Shown here: piece by piece, positions 33,925-40,474 of the stretch
Layout: every line of letters begins with the position of its first letter
How positions within the stretch are numbered: position 1 is the stretch's first letter
Assembly: GCA_020439945.1 (NCBI GenBank)
Contig: JAGRPB010000027.1
Span: forward strand, 1 to 40,474
From: Verrucomicrobiia bacterium
GTDB lineage: Bacteria > Verrucomicrobiota > Verrucomicrobiia > Verrucomicrobiales > DEV007
Direction: 5' to 3'
DNA length: 40,474 nt
Made by a program: the position numbers and the translations under genes
The notes under the pieces: generated by a model
Seen by the model: the letters and a program-made list of their open reading frames with translations, nothing else
Databases searched by the model: none
What the model was told of the DNA's origin: nothing

Positions 33925-33934
33925 TGATTCGCCA

Positions 33935-34525
33935 TTGCCGGCTCCCTCCCAACAGCCTCAAATAATCCTGATCGGCGGTCCCAACGGGGCCGGCAAGACC
34001 ACCTTCGTGCGCTCGTTTCTCCGGGAGATTTCCTGCCGATATTTGAGCGCAGATCAGATCGCCTACGATCTTTGTCCCGAAGATGTCGCTTCCGTGGCCG
34101 TTCAAGCCGGGCGCCAGTTCCTGCTACAGATCCGGAAAGCACGAGAGAACCGGGAAAGTGTCATCGTGGAATCCACCCTCAGCGGCAAAGGGCTGGCCCG
34201 CGAATTGCGCGCCTTTCGTGCCGCCGGATACGAGATTCGGCTGGTTTTCATCAGCCTGCCAAGCGTCCGAACCAGTTCAGCCCGAGTGGCTCTTCGCGTC
34301 AGCAAAGGCGGACATGACGTTCCCGCCCAAGACATCCGCCGGCGATTTTACCGAACCCACGTCAATTTCTGGGAACTCTACCGCCCCATTGCGCACCGTT
34401 GGGAGCTGTTTTACAATGGTCATCAATTGGGACACCAACTTGTCGCCCGAGGCAAGGATCGACACACCAGCGTCCTCAAACCGATTTTCTGGAACACATT
34501 CTGGACGATACTCGATGCCGACTGA
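33935..34525 (+). CDS. Zeta-toxin-like P-loop kinase
   Basis: 196 residues. The start is a TTG at 33935, the first start codon in frame after the DUF4112 stop, so this is probably translationally coupled. It has Walker A GGPNGAGKTT (residues 14-23), a YLSADQIAYDL segment matching the substrate-binding D of zeta and phosphotransferase-like kinases, a VIVESTLSGKGLARELRAF segment (Ser-Thr substrate region of zeta), and basic residues near DIRRRFYRTHVNFWELYRP. Zeta toxins phosphorylate UDP-N-acetylglucosamine in the model systems and kill growing cells. Chromosomal relatives without epsilon antitoxin are common and may be housekeeping kinases. It is followed by a small overlapping gene at 34515. 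Confidence 0.85.
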   Translation: MPAPSQQPQIILIGGPNGAGKTTFVRSFLREISCRYLSADQIAYDLCPEDVASVAVQAGRQFLLQIRKARENRESVIVESTLSGKGLARELRAFRAAGYEIRLVFISLPSVRTSSARVALRVSKGGHDVPAQDIRRRFYRTHVNFWELYRPIAHRWELFYNGHQLGHQLVARGKDRHTSVLKPIFWNTFWTILDAD

Positions 34526-34721
34526 ACCGATTTTCATCACTGACTCAGAGTTGGATTCTGAAACCATCCGCTGGTCCGAGCAGATGGAGCGCATCTTTAT
34601 GCGCGGTCGTGATGAGGCGGTGGCGGAAAATGAACGACTTGGGCTGAAGGAAGAGGATTTCCTGCCTTCCGAAGGCTCCATGACTTCGCGGGTCGCGGAG
34701 GATTCCACCCAAGAGGGTTGA
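34515..34721 (+). CDS. Small acidic protein overlapping the zeta-like kinase
   Basis: 68 residues from ATG 34515, which overlaps the last 11 bases of the zeta-like gene. The sequence is acidic, mostly helical in the middle (SETIRWSEQMERIFMRGRDE), with the segment AVAENERLGL resembling the AVAENRRLGI of small proteins found beside chromosomal zeta kinases. It could be an antitoxin or accessory partner, here downstream rather than upstream of the toxin. The stop codon lies in the first unit of a dispersed repeat, so the C-terminus may have been trimmed. Length and function are provisional. Confidence 0.6.
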   Translation: MPTEPIFITDSELDSETIRWSEQMERIFMRGRDEAVAENERLGLKEEDFLPSEGSMTSRVAEDSTQEG

Positions 34722-34746
34722 GTCGCCGACTTGACCCTGTTGAATC
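34711..34746. repeat. Paired ACCCTGTTGA repeat, copy 3
   Basis: AAGAGGGTTGAGTC (diverged unit) and TGACCCTGTTGAATC, with TTGA cores 22 bases apart (34718 and 34740), between the convergent small acidic protein gene and the ABC permease gene. The first unit contains the stop codon of the upstream gene. Confidence 0.5.
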
Positions 34747-34765
34747 TCCCCACCCATTTTCGCCG

Positions 34766-35575
34766 CTACTGGGCCGCGAACTTGGTGAGCAGCCCCTTGT
34801 CCCGGGCAGTTTTCAGCACCGACACGAAGAGAACGCCGGCGGCGGCAAGGTAGACAACATTGAGGCCCGAAGCGATGACGAGATCGCGCATCGGAAGGTC
34901 GCCATCCTTGAGGACATCCCTCATGCCTTCGAAGATGTATGAGCATGGAAGCGCCTTCGAGAACGCCTGCATCACCACCGGAAGCCCGTCGACGGGATAG
35001 AAAACGGCCGCGAAAGGCTGGATGAAAAACGGCGTCGCCCAAGCCAGGGTCTCCGCGGCCGGGCCCCAACGAACAATGAGGGCAGTGGAAATCATGCCCA
35101 GCGCCCAACCGAAAACGAGCAGGTTAAGGACGAATGGCACCAGATACCAACGAAGTTCCAGCACATTGAACGAATAGAGGATCACCGAGAGCACGCCCAG
35201 TATCGTCGAGGTGACGGCGGCACGCAGCAATCCGGCCACGTAGGTCGCTCCGAGGTAATCGAAGGTGGTGACCGGGGCAGCGAAGATGTTGAGCAGGTTT
35301 CTGGACCAGACGTCTTCGAGGAAGAAAATCGCCACGCCCTGCTGGGCCCGGAAAAGGACGTCCCAGAGAATGACCGCTCCGATGAGAAAGGTGATCGCGT
35401 AGGGAAACGAATCGCCGGTGTTTTTCTGGAGAAAAACCGTCAGGTAACCCCAGACCAGCAGGTGAACGAGCGGCCAGAACAGCAACTCGACCATCCGCAC
35501 CGGTGTCCGGGTGTAGAGAAACAGGTAGCGCAGGACCAGGGCCTGAATGACGTGCGGGTTCATCACTTCGATCAA
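34766..35575 (-). CDS. ABC-2 type exporter, permease subunit
   Basis: 269 residues with six predicted membrane helices: LALRYLFLYTR region and VELLFWPLVHLLVWGYLTVF, ITFLIGAVILWDVLFRAQQG, FDYLGATYVAGLLRAAVTST, LGVLSVILYSF, LVPFVLNLLVFGWALGMIS, WATPFFIQPFAAVFYPV and LVIASGLNVVYLAAAGVLFV. It belongs to the ABC-2 family that moves lipids, polysaccharide precursors or drugs out of the cell. The start codon overlaps the stop of the ATPase gene in an ATGA, so both are made as one unit. The substrate cannot be inferred from the sequence. Confidence 0.9.
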   Translation of the reverse strand: MIEVMNPHVIQALVLRYLFLYTRTPVRMVELLFWPLVHLLVWGYLTVFLQKNTGDSFPYAITFLIGAVILWDVLFRAQQGVAIFFLEDVWSRNLLNIFAAPVTTFDYLGATYVAGLLRAAVTSTILGVLSVILYSFNVLELRWYLVPFVLNLLVFGWALGMISTALIVRWGPAAETLAWATPFFIQPFAAVFYPVDGLPVVMQAFSKALPCSYIFEGMRDVLKDGDLPMRDLVIASGLNVVYLAAAGVLFVSVLKTARDKGLLTKFAAQ

Positions 35576-36327
35576 TCCACAAGTTTCGCCGTTTCCAGAT
35601 CGCCGCCGCGGGCGACCCGAATGAAGACATCCTCCAGCGATTTTTCCTGGAAATGAGCCACGATTTCCGCCGGGGTTCCAAAGTGTAAAATCTTTCCTTT
35701 GTGCATGAAAATCACCTGGTCACAGACTTCTTCCACGTCCCGCATGTTGTGTGAGGTGTAGAGCATGGTGGCGCCATCCTCCTCGCGAACCCGTTTCACG
35801 GCCTTTCGCACTTTGTCGGCGATATCGGGATCTAGACTGGCGGTCGGTTCGTCGAGCAGGAGCAACTCGGGTCGGTTCAACAGGGCTTTGCATAGATTCA
35901 GCCTCGTCGACTCGCCCGCCGAGAGGTGGCCGGAGACGCGTTTTTTCAAATGGCTGATTTCCAGCAACTCGAGTACCTCGTCGATGCGCCGCTCGAGATC
36001 CGGCACGCGGTAGAGCAGGCCGAAGACTTTCAAGTTCTGGGACACCAACAGGTTTCCGGGAAGCTGGGTGTAGGTGCTGCAGAAGTTCATCCGGCGCAGG
36101 ATCTCGATTCGATGAGCGGCGAGATCTTTCCCGAAAACCTGGATTCTTCCCTCACTCGGAGTGATCAGACCGAGCATCATGTTGATCACCGTGGTCTTCC
36201 CCGCACCGTTGGCGCCCAGCAGACCAAGGATTTGGCCTTTTCCAATCTCGAAAGACACGCCATTGACCGCCGCGAAGTCTCCGAAGCGTTTGACCAGATC
36301 GGTAACTTGCAGAACGGGATCGGGCAT
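35572..36327 (-). CDS. ABC-2 type exporter, ATPase subunit
   Basis: 251 residues from ATG 36327 (a longer frame upstream is not coding). Walker A GLLGANGAGKTTV (about residues 36-48), Q-loop region TYTQLPGNLLVSQN, signature HLSAGESTRLNLCKAL, Walker B PELLLLDEPTASLDPD and the H-loop TSHNMRDVEEV are all present. The signature is LSAGE rather than LSGGQ, a tolerated variant in this ATPase group. It powers the permease encoded next. A hairpin with T-rich tail lies upstream (36354-36380), probably ending the AIM24 transcript. Confidence 0.94.
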   Translation of the reverse strand: MPDPVLQVTDLVKRFGDFAAVNGVSFEIGKGQILGLLGANGAGKTTVINMMLGLITPSEGRIQVFGKDLAAHRIEILRRMNFCSTYTQLPGNLLVSQNLKVFGLLYRVPDLERRIDEVLELLEISHLKKRVSGHLSAGESTRLNLCKALLNRPELLLLDEPTASLDPDIADKVRKAVKRVREEDGATMLYTSHNMRDVEEVCDQVIFMHKGKILHFGTPAEIVAHFQEKSLEDVFIRVARGGDLETAKLVD

Positions 36328-36353
36328 GGGACGGCTCGGGTAAGGAAAATCAA

Positions 36354-36380
36354 AGCGGCCCCGCGTTTTTCGAGGCCGCT
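36354..36380 (-). terminator. Probable terminator after the AIM24 gene
   Basis: A 7-base stem AGCGGCC/GGCCGCT with a 13-base loop, followed on the minus strand by TTTGATTTT. It lies between the AIM24 stop (36458) and the ABC ATPase start (36327). Confidence 0.5.
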
Positions 36381-36457
36381 CTCTACGTTCCGTGAGCTTG
36401 TTAACGCCGGATGGGCGGCTTGGCAAACCCCGGAATAAATCGAAAATCGCCCCGGAA

Positions 36458-37150
36458 TCAGCCGGTCGTCGCCATGACCACTTCCTCGTAGGGCTGCACC
36501 ACCACAAACCCGTCGCCCTCGAAGAGCATCTGGAAGGATTCGCCGCTCGACCTTCCCAGAAGGGTCTTGAAGCTGATGTCGGTCTTGAATTTCGGTTCCA
36601 GGTTGGCCGACCAGGCGATGGTGGCATTGGGATCGGTCAGCACCGGGCTGCCGGGAGTCACCCGGAGCGTCATCGGATTGTAATGCGAGGTGATCGCGAT
36701 GAGTCCGGTCCCGGAGAGTTGCACATTGAAAAGTCCGCCCGCCATCATTCCGGCCACCCGTTTCAGCATCTTGATCTTGTTGGAGATCGACGGCTCAAAG
36801 GCGAGGATGTCGTTGCCATTCACACAGAGCGCTTCCCCATTGAGTTGGATGATGGAGATCTTCTTGCCTTGATCGGCCAGATACATTGTCCCCCGCCCTT
36901 CCGCCTTGGACAGGCGGGCGCCTTCGCCGGAAACGGCTTTCTTCAGCAAATTGCCGATGCCCTGCTCCAGTATCCCTTCGCGCGTGAACTTGATCTGACC
37001 GCGGTAGGCGACCATGGCACCCATCTTCATCCAGGCCATGCCGTCGACATTGACCTCCAGCATCCGGTCGGATTCCAACTCGAAGACTCCCTGCCCGCGA
37101 TCCTGCTGGGCGGTCTGGGTGACGAACTCCTGAAGCGAATAGCGTGACAT
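36458..37150 (-). CDS. AIM24-family protein
   Basis: 230 residues. The family forms a beta-prism trimer and is found in bacteria and in yeast mitochondria; its biochemical role is not established. Recognised by FELESDRMLEVNVDGMAWMK, MVAYRGQIKFTREG, YLADQGKKISIIQLNGEALC, VNGNDILAFEPSI, MMAGGLFNVQLSGTGLIAIT and PNATIAWSANLEPKF near the C-terminus. Full-length and without signal or membrane segment. It is a separate unit between an esterase gene and an ABC exporter pair, with an 86-base AT-rich gap upstream. Confidence 0.92.
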   Translation of the reverse strand: MSRYSLQEFVTQTAQQDRGQGVFELESDRMLEVNVDGMAWMKMGAMVAYRGQIKFTREGILEQGIGNLLKKAVSGEGARLSKAEGRGTMYLADQGKKISIIQLNGEALCVNGNDILAFEPSISNKIKMLKRVAGMMAGGLFNVQLSGTGLIAITSHYNPMTLRVTPGSPVLTDPNATIAWSANLEPKFKTDISFKTLLGRSSGESFQMLFEGDGFVVVQPYEEVVMATTG

Positions 37151-37236
37151 GGTCCAACTGATAGCAGAGGACCATCGACCGATCGAGAAAAAGCTTTGGA
37201 AAGCTTAATTATTTTCGTCTTCTTGTGAGTCAATAC

Positions 37237-38136
37237 TCACGAGTTACCTAGCCATCCAAGCTTGGCCAGAAACTGGTCCATCCTCGCGACGGTATCTTCG
37301 TAGTCCTTCCCGTCTCCGCGCCCGAAATTGAAGAAGCCGTGTGGCCGATCTTGGTATTGGACCAAGTGGACGTCGGCACCGAGCGTCATGGCTTTTGCGG
37401 TAAACGCGTCGATCGTCTCATAGGGCACTGCCTCATCGGCCGTTCCGTGGAAAATGATCGTGGGAGGCAGATCGCCAGTGAGATGCTGAAACGGCGAGAT
37501 GGCGGAAAAGGTGGCGTAGAGTTCGTCTCCGAAACTGTCTTTGATCTTCGGAAGGAGCAGATTCAGCGCCGGATTGAAGAGGATGAGGGCATTCGGCACC
37601 GCGCTGACGGAAAGGTCATCACTCGCCTCGTTTACCGTGTCACCTATCGTCGCCGTTGCGGCCACCAGGTGACCGCCCGCGGAACCTCCGCCGGCCGCGA
37701 GCCGATCCGGATCGATGCCGAGTTTTTCCGCATTCGCCCGCGCCCAGCGCATCGCCGACTTGGCATCCATGGTCGATTGAGTCGGGGTGGACTGGTGGAG
37801 ATTCTTGATCCGATACTCGGCCGCCATCGCCACCATGCCTTTTTCCGCCAAGTGCCTACAATGCGGGTCGAACTGCTTCGGAGTCCCGCCTTTCCAACCG
37901 CCCCCGAAGAAAAAGACCACCGCAGGACGCCGATCGCTCGCCTTCCAATCCTCCGGCTTGTAGATCCGCATCTTCAGTTCGATGTCGCCGATCGTTTTGT
38001 AGACTTCGGACTCGAAACCGCCCTCTTCCGGCTCGGGAACGCCTTTCTGGGCGTGGCTCTCCACCGCCCAAAGCAGGGCAGTCATGGCAAAAACAAGGCG
38101 GAGAAATCGCAGCGGGAGATTTGGATACATACTCAT
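37237..38136 (-). CDS. Exported alpha/beta-hydrolase (esterase/lipase-like)
   Basis: 299 residues from ATG 38136 (38130 is also possible); the longer frame upstream is not coding. Sec signal peptide LPLRFLRLVFAMTALLWAVE with cleavage near SHA-QK. The alpha/beta-hydrolase fold of the BD-FAE/acetyl-xylan-esterase type has the oxyanion FFFGGGWKGG, the nucleophile elbow GGGSAGGH with Ser in GxSxG, the acid in HGTADEAVP and the His in DRPHGFF. It probably removes acyl groups from plant or algal polysaccharides. Next to the glycosidase-like gene at 38181 (44 bases), both on the minus strand, fitting a small carbohydrate-utilisation unit. Confidence 0.9.
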   Translation of the reverse strand: MSMYPNLPLRFLRLVFAMTALLWAVESHAQKGVPEPEEGGFESEVYKTIGDIELKMRIYKPEDWKASDRRPAVVFFFGGGWKGGTPKQFDPHCRHLAEKGMVAMAAEYRIKNLHQSTPTQSTMDAKSAMRWARANAEKLGIDPDRLAAGGGSAGGHLVAATATIGDTVNEASDDLSVSAVPNALILFNPALNLLLPKIKDSFGDELYATFSAISPFQHLTGDLPPTIIFHGTADEAVPYETIDAFTAKAMTLGADVHLVQYQDRPHGFFNFGRGDGKDYEDTVARMDQFLAKLGWLGNS

Positions 38137-38180
38137 TCGATAAAGGACAACGCCGGGCTCCGACAAGGACCGTTTTGCGT

Positions 38181-40474
38181 TCAATCCCCCTTCACCCGGA
38201 AATAGGCCCGTTTTTCGAGACCGTTGGCACCCTCCCTGACATCGATCGTCCACATCCCGATGAGATCGTTCGGCGCCAGCTTGAGATCGATCGACAACTC
38301 TCCTCCCGCCGCGCCGTAGAACCCACTCATCTCCGCGGCCACGCCCTCCGGATCCGTGATCGAAACCTCGACCGGAATCACCGCATCCACCGGTTTCCCC
38401 TCCGCATCGGCGATGGTCACTCCGAGTTTCACTTCTTCGCTTGGCGAGACCAACTCGGGAACATCGATCATCAATTGTTCGACCGGACGATCCGTCACCA
38501 GATAGACCCGCCCTTCGCACGGCCCGAGTTCAACGGGAATCTCTATCCCGGTCGTCCCTTCCTTTGCCGTTGCCTGCACCTCACGCTGCTCCATCAGGTC
38601 GTAGACATGCCCCGAGGCACGACGGAATTTCAGCTTCGCTTGAGAAGGCAGACTATTTTCCATCACCCGACCGTAGTTGCCGACATAGGTTCCAGCCTCG
38701 CGATGATCGTTCACGGCGAAAACATAATCGCTCGTTCCCGCCACACGGCGTCGCGTCACCACATCGGGAATATTCGATGCCAGGGGCCAATCATATTTCC
38801 CGGTAAGATCGGCACGCAAGTTTGCCGCGAGCGCCTGCAACGCCGCTTTGTCCTCGGCGGCCTGCTTGGTCCGCTCATACCGTGGGACGACCACGTCAGG
38901 CTGGATGGCGGGACAGAGTTCCGCATCGCCGATCACGATTCCGCCTCCCGCCTGGAAAGCCTTCACCTTGGCCACCACAGATTCGGTCAAAACATCGCAA
39001 TCCCCCATCACCAACAATTTCGCTCCTTCGAGTCCGTCGCCGAGCAGCGACTCCTCATAGAGCACCCGGGGCTGGAGCTGAGCCCACATCAGGACGTGAT
39101 ACAGATCTCCCGCCCAGCCATGATTCCAGCCATAGGTGCCACGACGGGCGAACATCTGCGAGGTGAAGCTTTCGAGAAAGGCCACGTCGGATGGCGCATC
39201 CGGCACCTGCGTCAGGGTCGGTCCCAGCGGTTCCACCACCTCCCTGACCAATCTCTTCAGCTCTCCGGCGGTATTCGGGTTGGTGTAGCGGTACGAACTC
39301 GGCGAATCGCTTTCCACCAGGGAACCCCATCCATGATACATGATCCCCTTGATCGGCCGGGCAAGCTTCCACCAGAAAGCCTCGCGCAGGTGCATCGGCG
39401 CGATGGTGATGTAGGCCGCGTCCGGATCCTGATCCACCCAAGGTGAAACTTCGACTCCGCCGGACGCGTTTTCCGGCGCCGTCTGGGATCGATACCAGAT
39501 CACCTGGGTCATCTTCATCACGTCCTGGCCGGTTCCATTGACCCGGGCCATCTCGAACAGTTCATCCGTGCAGAGCCCGATCCGGATCGGGTCCGGATAG
39601 CTGTAAGTCCAGTGCGCCAGCACGTCGGCGCTTCCACCGCTACCATGAATGCTGGGAACACGCACCGCCGGATCGTGAAAGGTCCAGAAATTCTCCCGGA
39701 CCATCTTCGATTTCAGTCCCGCATCAAGTTTGGAATTCAGCTCGTTCCAGCCATCGCCCCCGGTCCAGAACCAGCGCAGGTAGGCGAGAACAGGATCGTC
39801 GTCAGGGATGACCCGGTTCCCGGGGAAATTCGGCAACTTGCGATAATCGACGCCGTTCTTGATCAGCACCTCGGCGGGAATCGCTCCGCCGATCGCCTTC
39901 TCCGCCGCTTCCCGTTCGATGGGATGAAACGACACCTGCGATTCTCCCCGCACCTCGGTGTGCAGGAGGGCCGCCGCGAAGGCCGGGTGATCGCCATAGG
40001 CCCGCCCCATCGCCGCGCCGGTGTCGAAGCAGAATTGCTGCACGCGGGGAAACAGGCCGCTGATGTCCTCGCGCCCGTAGTGCTTGCCGTTCCGGTCGAT
40101 GCGGAGGAAAGGTTTCCCGACTTCCGCCGTACGCAGCCATCGCCCCGGCGCCAGGGTGGCGATGATGCCGAGATCGTTCTCCAGGGCGCGATCGAGCATA
40201 TCACGGGCCGCACGAATCTCGTCCGGTTCGGCCGGAAGGGCGTCGCCACCTTCCTCCCAGATTTTTCCGTAGTCCGTCCGCAGTCCCAGGCAGTGGGTGA
40301 ATCCGAGATCCTTCAGCCGCGGAATCTCCTTTAAAACGCCCTCGGTCCCGCCCAGACCCCACATCACCACCGGCATCCGGTTCGGCAAGGGGCGGGGCAC
40401 GATGACAAAGGGCAATCGCGACTTCGTCTCGTAGGCCGCGCCTTCACCGCCCCATCCAGGCGCCTCGATGGCGA
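38181..40474 (-). CDS. Large carbohydrate-active-like protein (5' end cut by window edge)
   Basis: At least 764 residues; the frame runs off the window edge, so the N-terminus is missing. The visible part begins PFVIVPRPLPNRMPVVMWGL, then an apparent TIM barrel (LKDLGFTHCLGLRTDYGKIW, LGIIATLAPGRWLRT, VIWYRSQTAPE, MYHGWGSL) and a glutamine amidotransferase-like or trimerisation-like region (EGAKLLVMGDCDVLTESVVA, then GGGIVIGDAELCP). The last 150 residues are beta-sandwich-like (VEVSITDPEGVAAEM, LKLAPNDLIGMWTIDVREG). This order resembles GH42-type beta-galactosidases and uncharacterised glycosidases of PVC bacteria. No catalytic pair could be assigned with confidence. It probably forms a unit with the downstream esterase. 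Confidence 0.65.
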   Translation of the reverse strand, partial: AIEAPGWGGEGAAYETKSRLPFVIVPRPLPNRMPVVMWGLGGTEGVLKEIPRLKDLGFTHCLGLRTDYGKIWEEGGDALPAEPDEIRAARDMLDRALENDLGIIATLAPGRWLRTAEVGKPFLRIDRNGKHYGREDISGLFPRVQQFCFDTGAAMGRAYGDHPAFAAALLHTEVRGESQVSFHPIEREAAEKAIGGAIPAEVLIKNGVDYRKLPNFPGNRVIPDDDPVLAYLRWFWTGGDGWNELNSKLDAGLKSKMVRENFWTFHDPAVRVPSIHGSGGSADVLAHWTYSYPDPIRIGLCTDELFEMARVNGTGQDVMKMTQVIWYRSQTAPENASGGVEVSPWVDQDPDAAYITIAPMHLREAFWWKLARPIKGIMYHGWGSLVESDSPSSYRYTNPNTAGELKRLVREVVEPLGPTLTQVPDAPSDVAFLESFTSQMFARRGTYGWNHGWAGDLYHVLMWAQLQPRVLYEESLLGDGLEGAKLLVMGDCDVLTESVVAKVKAFQAGGGIVIGDAELCPAIQPDVVVPRYERTKQAAEDKAALQALAANLRADLTGKYDWPLASNIPDVVTRRRVAGTSDYVFAVNDHREAGTYVGNYGRVMENSLPSQAKLKFRRASGHVYDLMEQREVQATAKEGTTGIEIPVELGPCEGRVYLVTDRPVEQLMIDVPELVSPSEEVKLGVTIADAEGKPVDAVIPVEVSITDPEGVAAEMSGFYGAAGGELSIDLKLAPNDLIGMWTIDVREGANGLEKRAYFRVKGD

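Overview
The window is about 40 kb of a GC-rich bacterial chromosome, most likely a member of the Verrucomicrobiota or a close relative in the PVC superphylum. The evidence is the mix of genes: type II (eukaryote-like) glutamine synthetase, a Rho with a long charged N-terminal extension, two DUF1080 exported proteins, a Tat-exported sugar-phosphate isomerase-like protein, a Tat-exported sialidase-like protein, a short lysine/alanine-rich basic protein of the kind common in that phylum, and many starts with no Shine-Dalgarno sequence. No rRNA, tRNA, CRISPR array or transposase gene was recognised.

Layout. 1-3.3 kb: a tandem family of membrane-anchored proteins (one cut by the window edge, two complete), interrupted by a cluster of REP-like hairpins. 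3.3-7.9 kb: sialidase-like protein, an ArsR-type regulator in one frame with a COG0523/G3E GTPase, and glnS. 8.0-16.6 kb: two small membrane proteins, then the two catalytic subunits of an NAD-dependent molybdenum formate dehydrogenase, separated by mgtE and a divergent isomerase/DUF1080 pair. 16.7-19.2 kb: a 54-residue membrane protein, a His-rich exported protein, yaaA and a second DUF1080 protein.

19.2-26.4 kb is the accessory part. On the minus strand lie two PotD-type polyamine-binding lipoproteins and a Cache-HAMP-PAS hybrid histidine kinase, with no permease or ATPase. Divergent from them is an operon of two SET-domain proteins flanking a small SMR-like membrane protein. From about 21.2 to 26.42 kb the DNA is clearly AT-richer than both flanks. 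The border falls inside the kinase gene on one side and exactly at a stop codon on the other. This is the best candidate for an undescribed system: a transporter-free polyamine sensor next to two putative protein methyltransferases.

26.4-31 kb: a protein kinase-PP2C phosphatase fusion, glnII with a very good sigma-54 promoter and a strong terminator, a polyprenyl synthase, a NYN-domain RNase-like protein and the basic protein. 31.5-40.5 kb: rho, a DUF4112 protein, a zeta-toxin-like kinase with a small overlapping partner, an ABC-2 exporter pair, an AIM24 protein, an exported esterase and a large exported or glycosidase-like protein cut by the window edge. A short paired repeat built on ACCCTGTTGA occurs in three separate intergenic regions.

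Most functions are inferred from motifs read by eye. No database search was possible, so family calls for the less familiar proteins are tentative.
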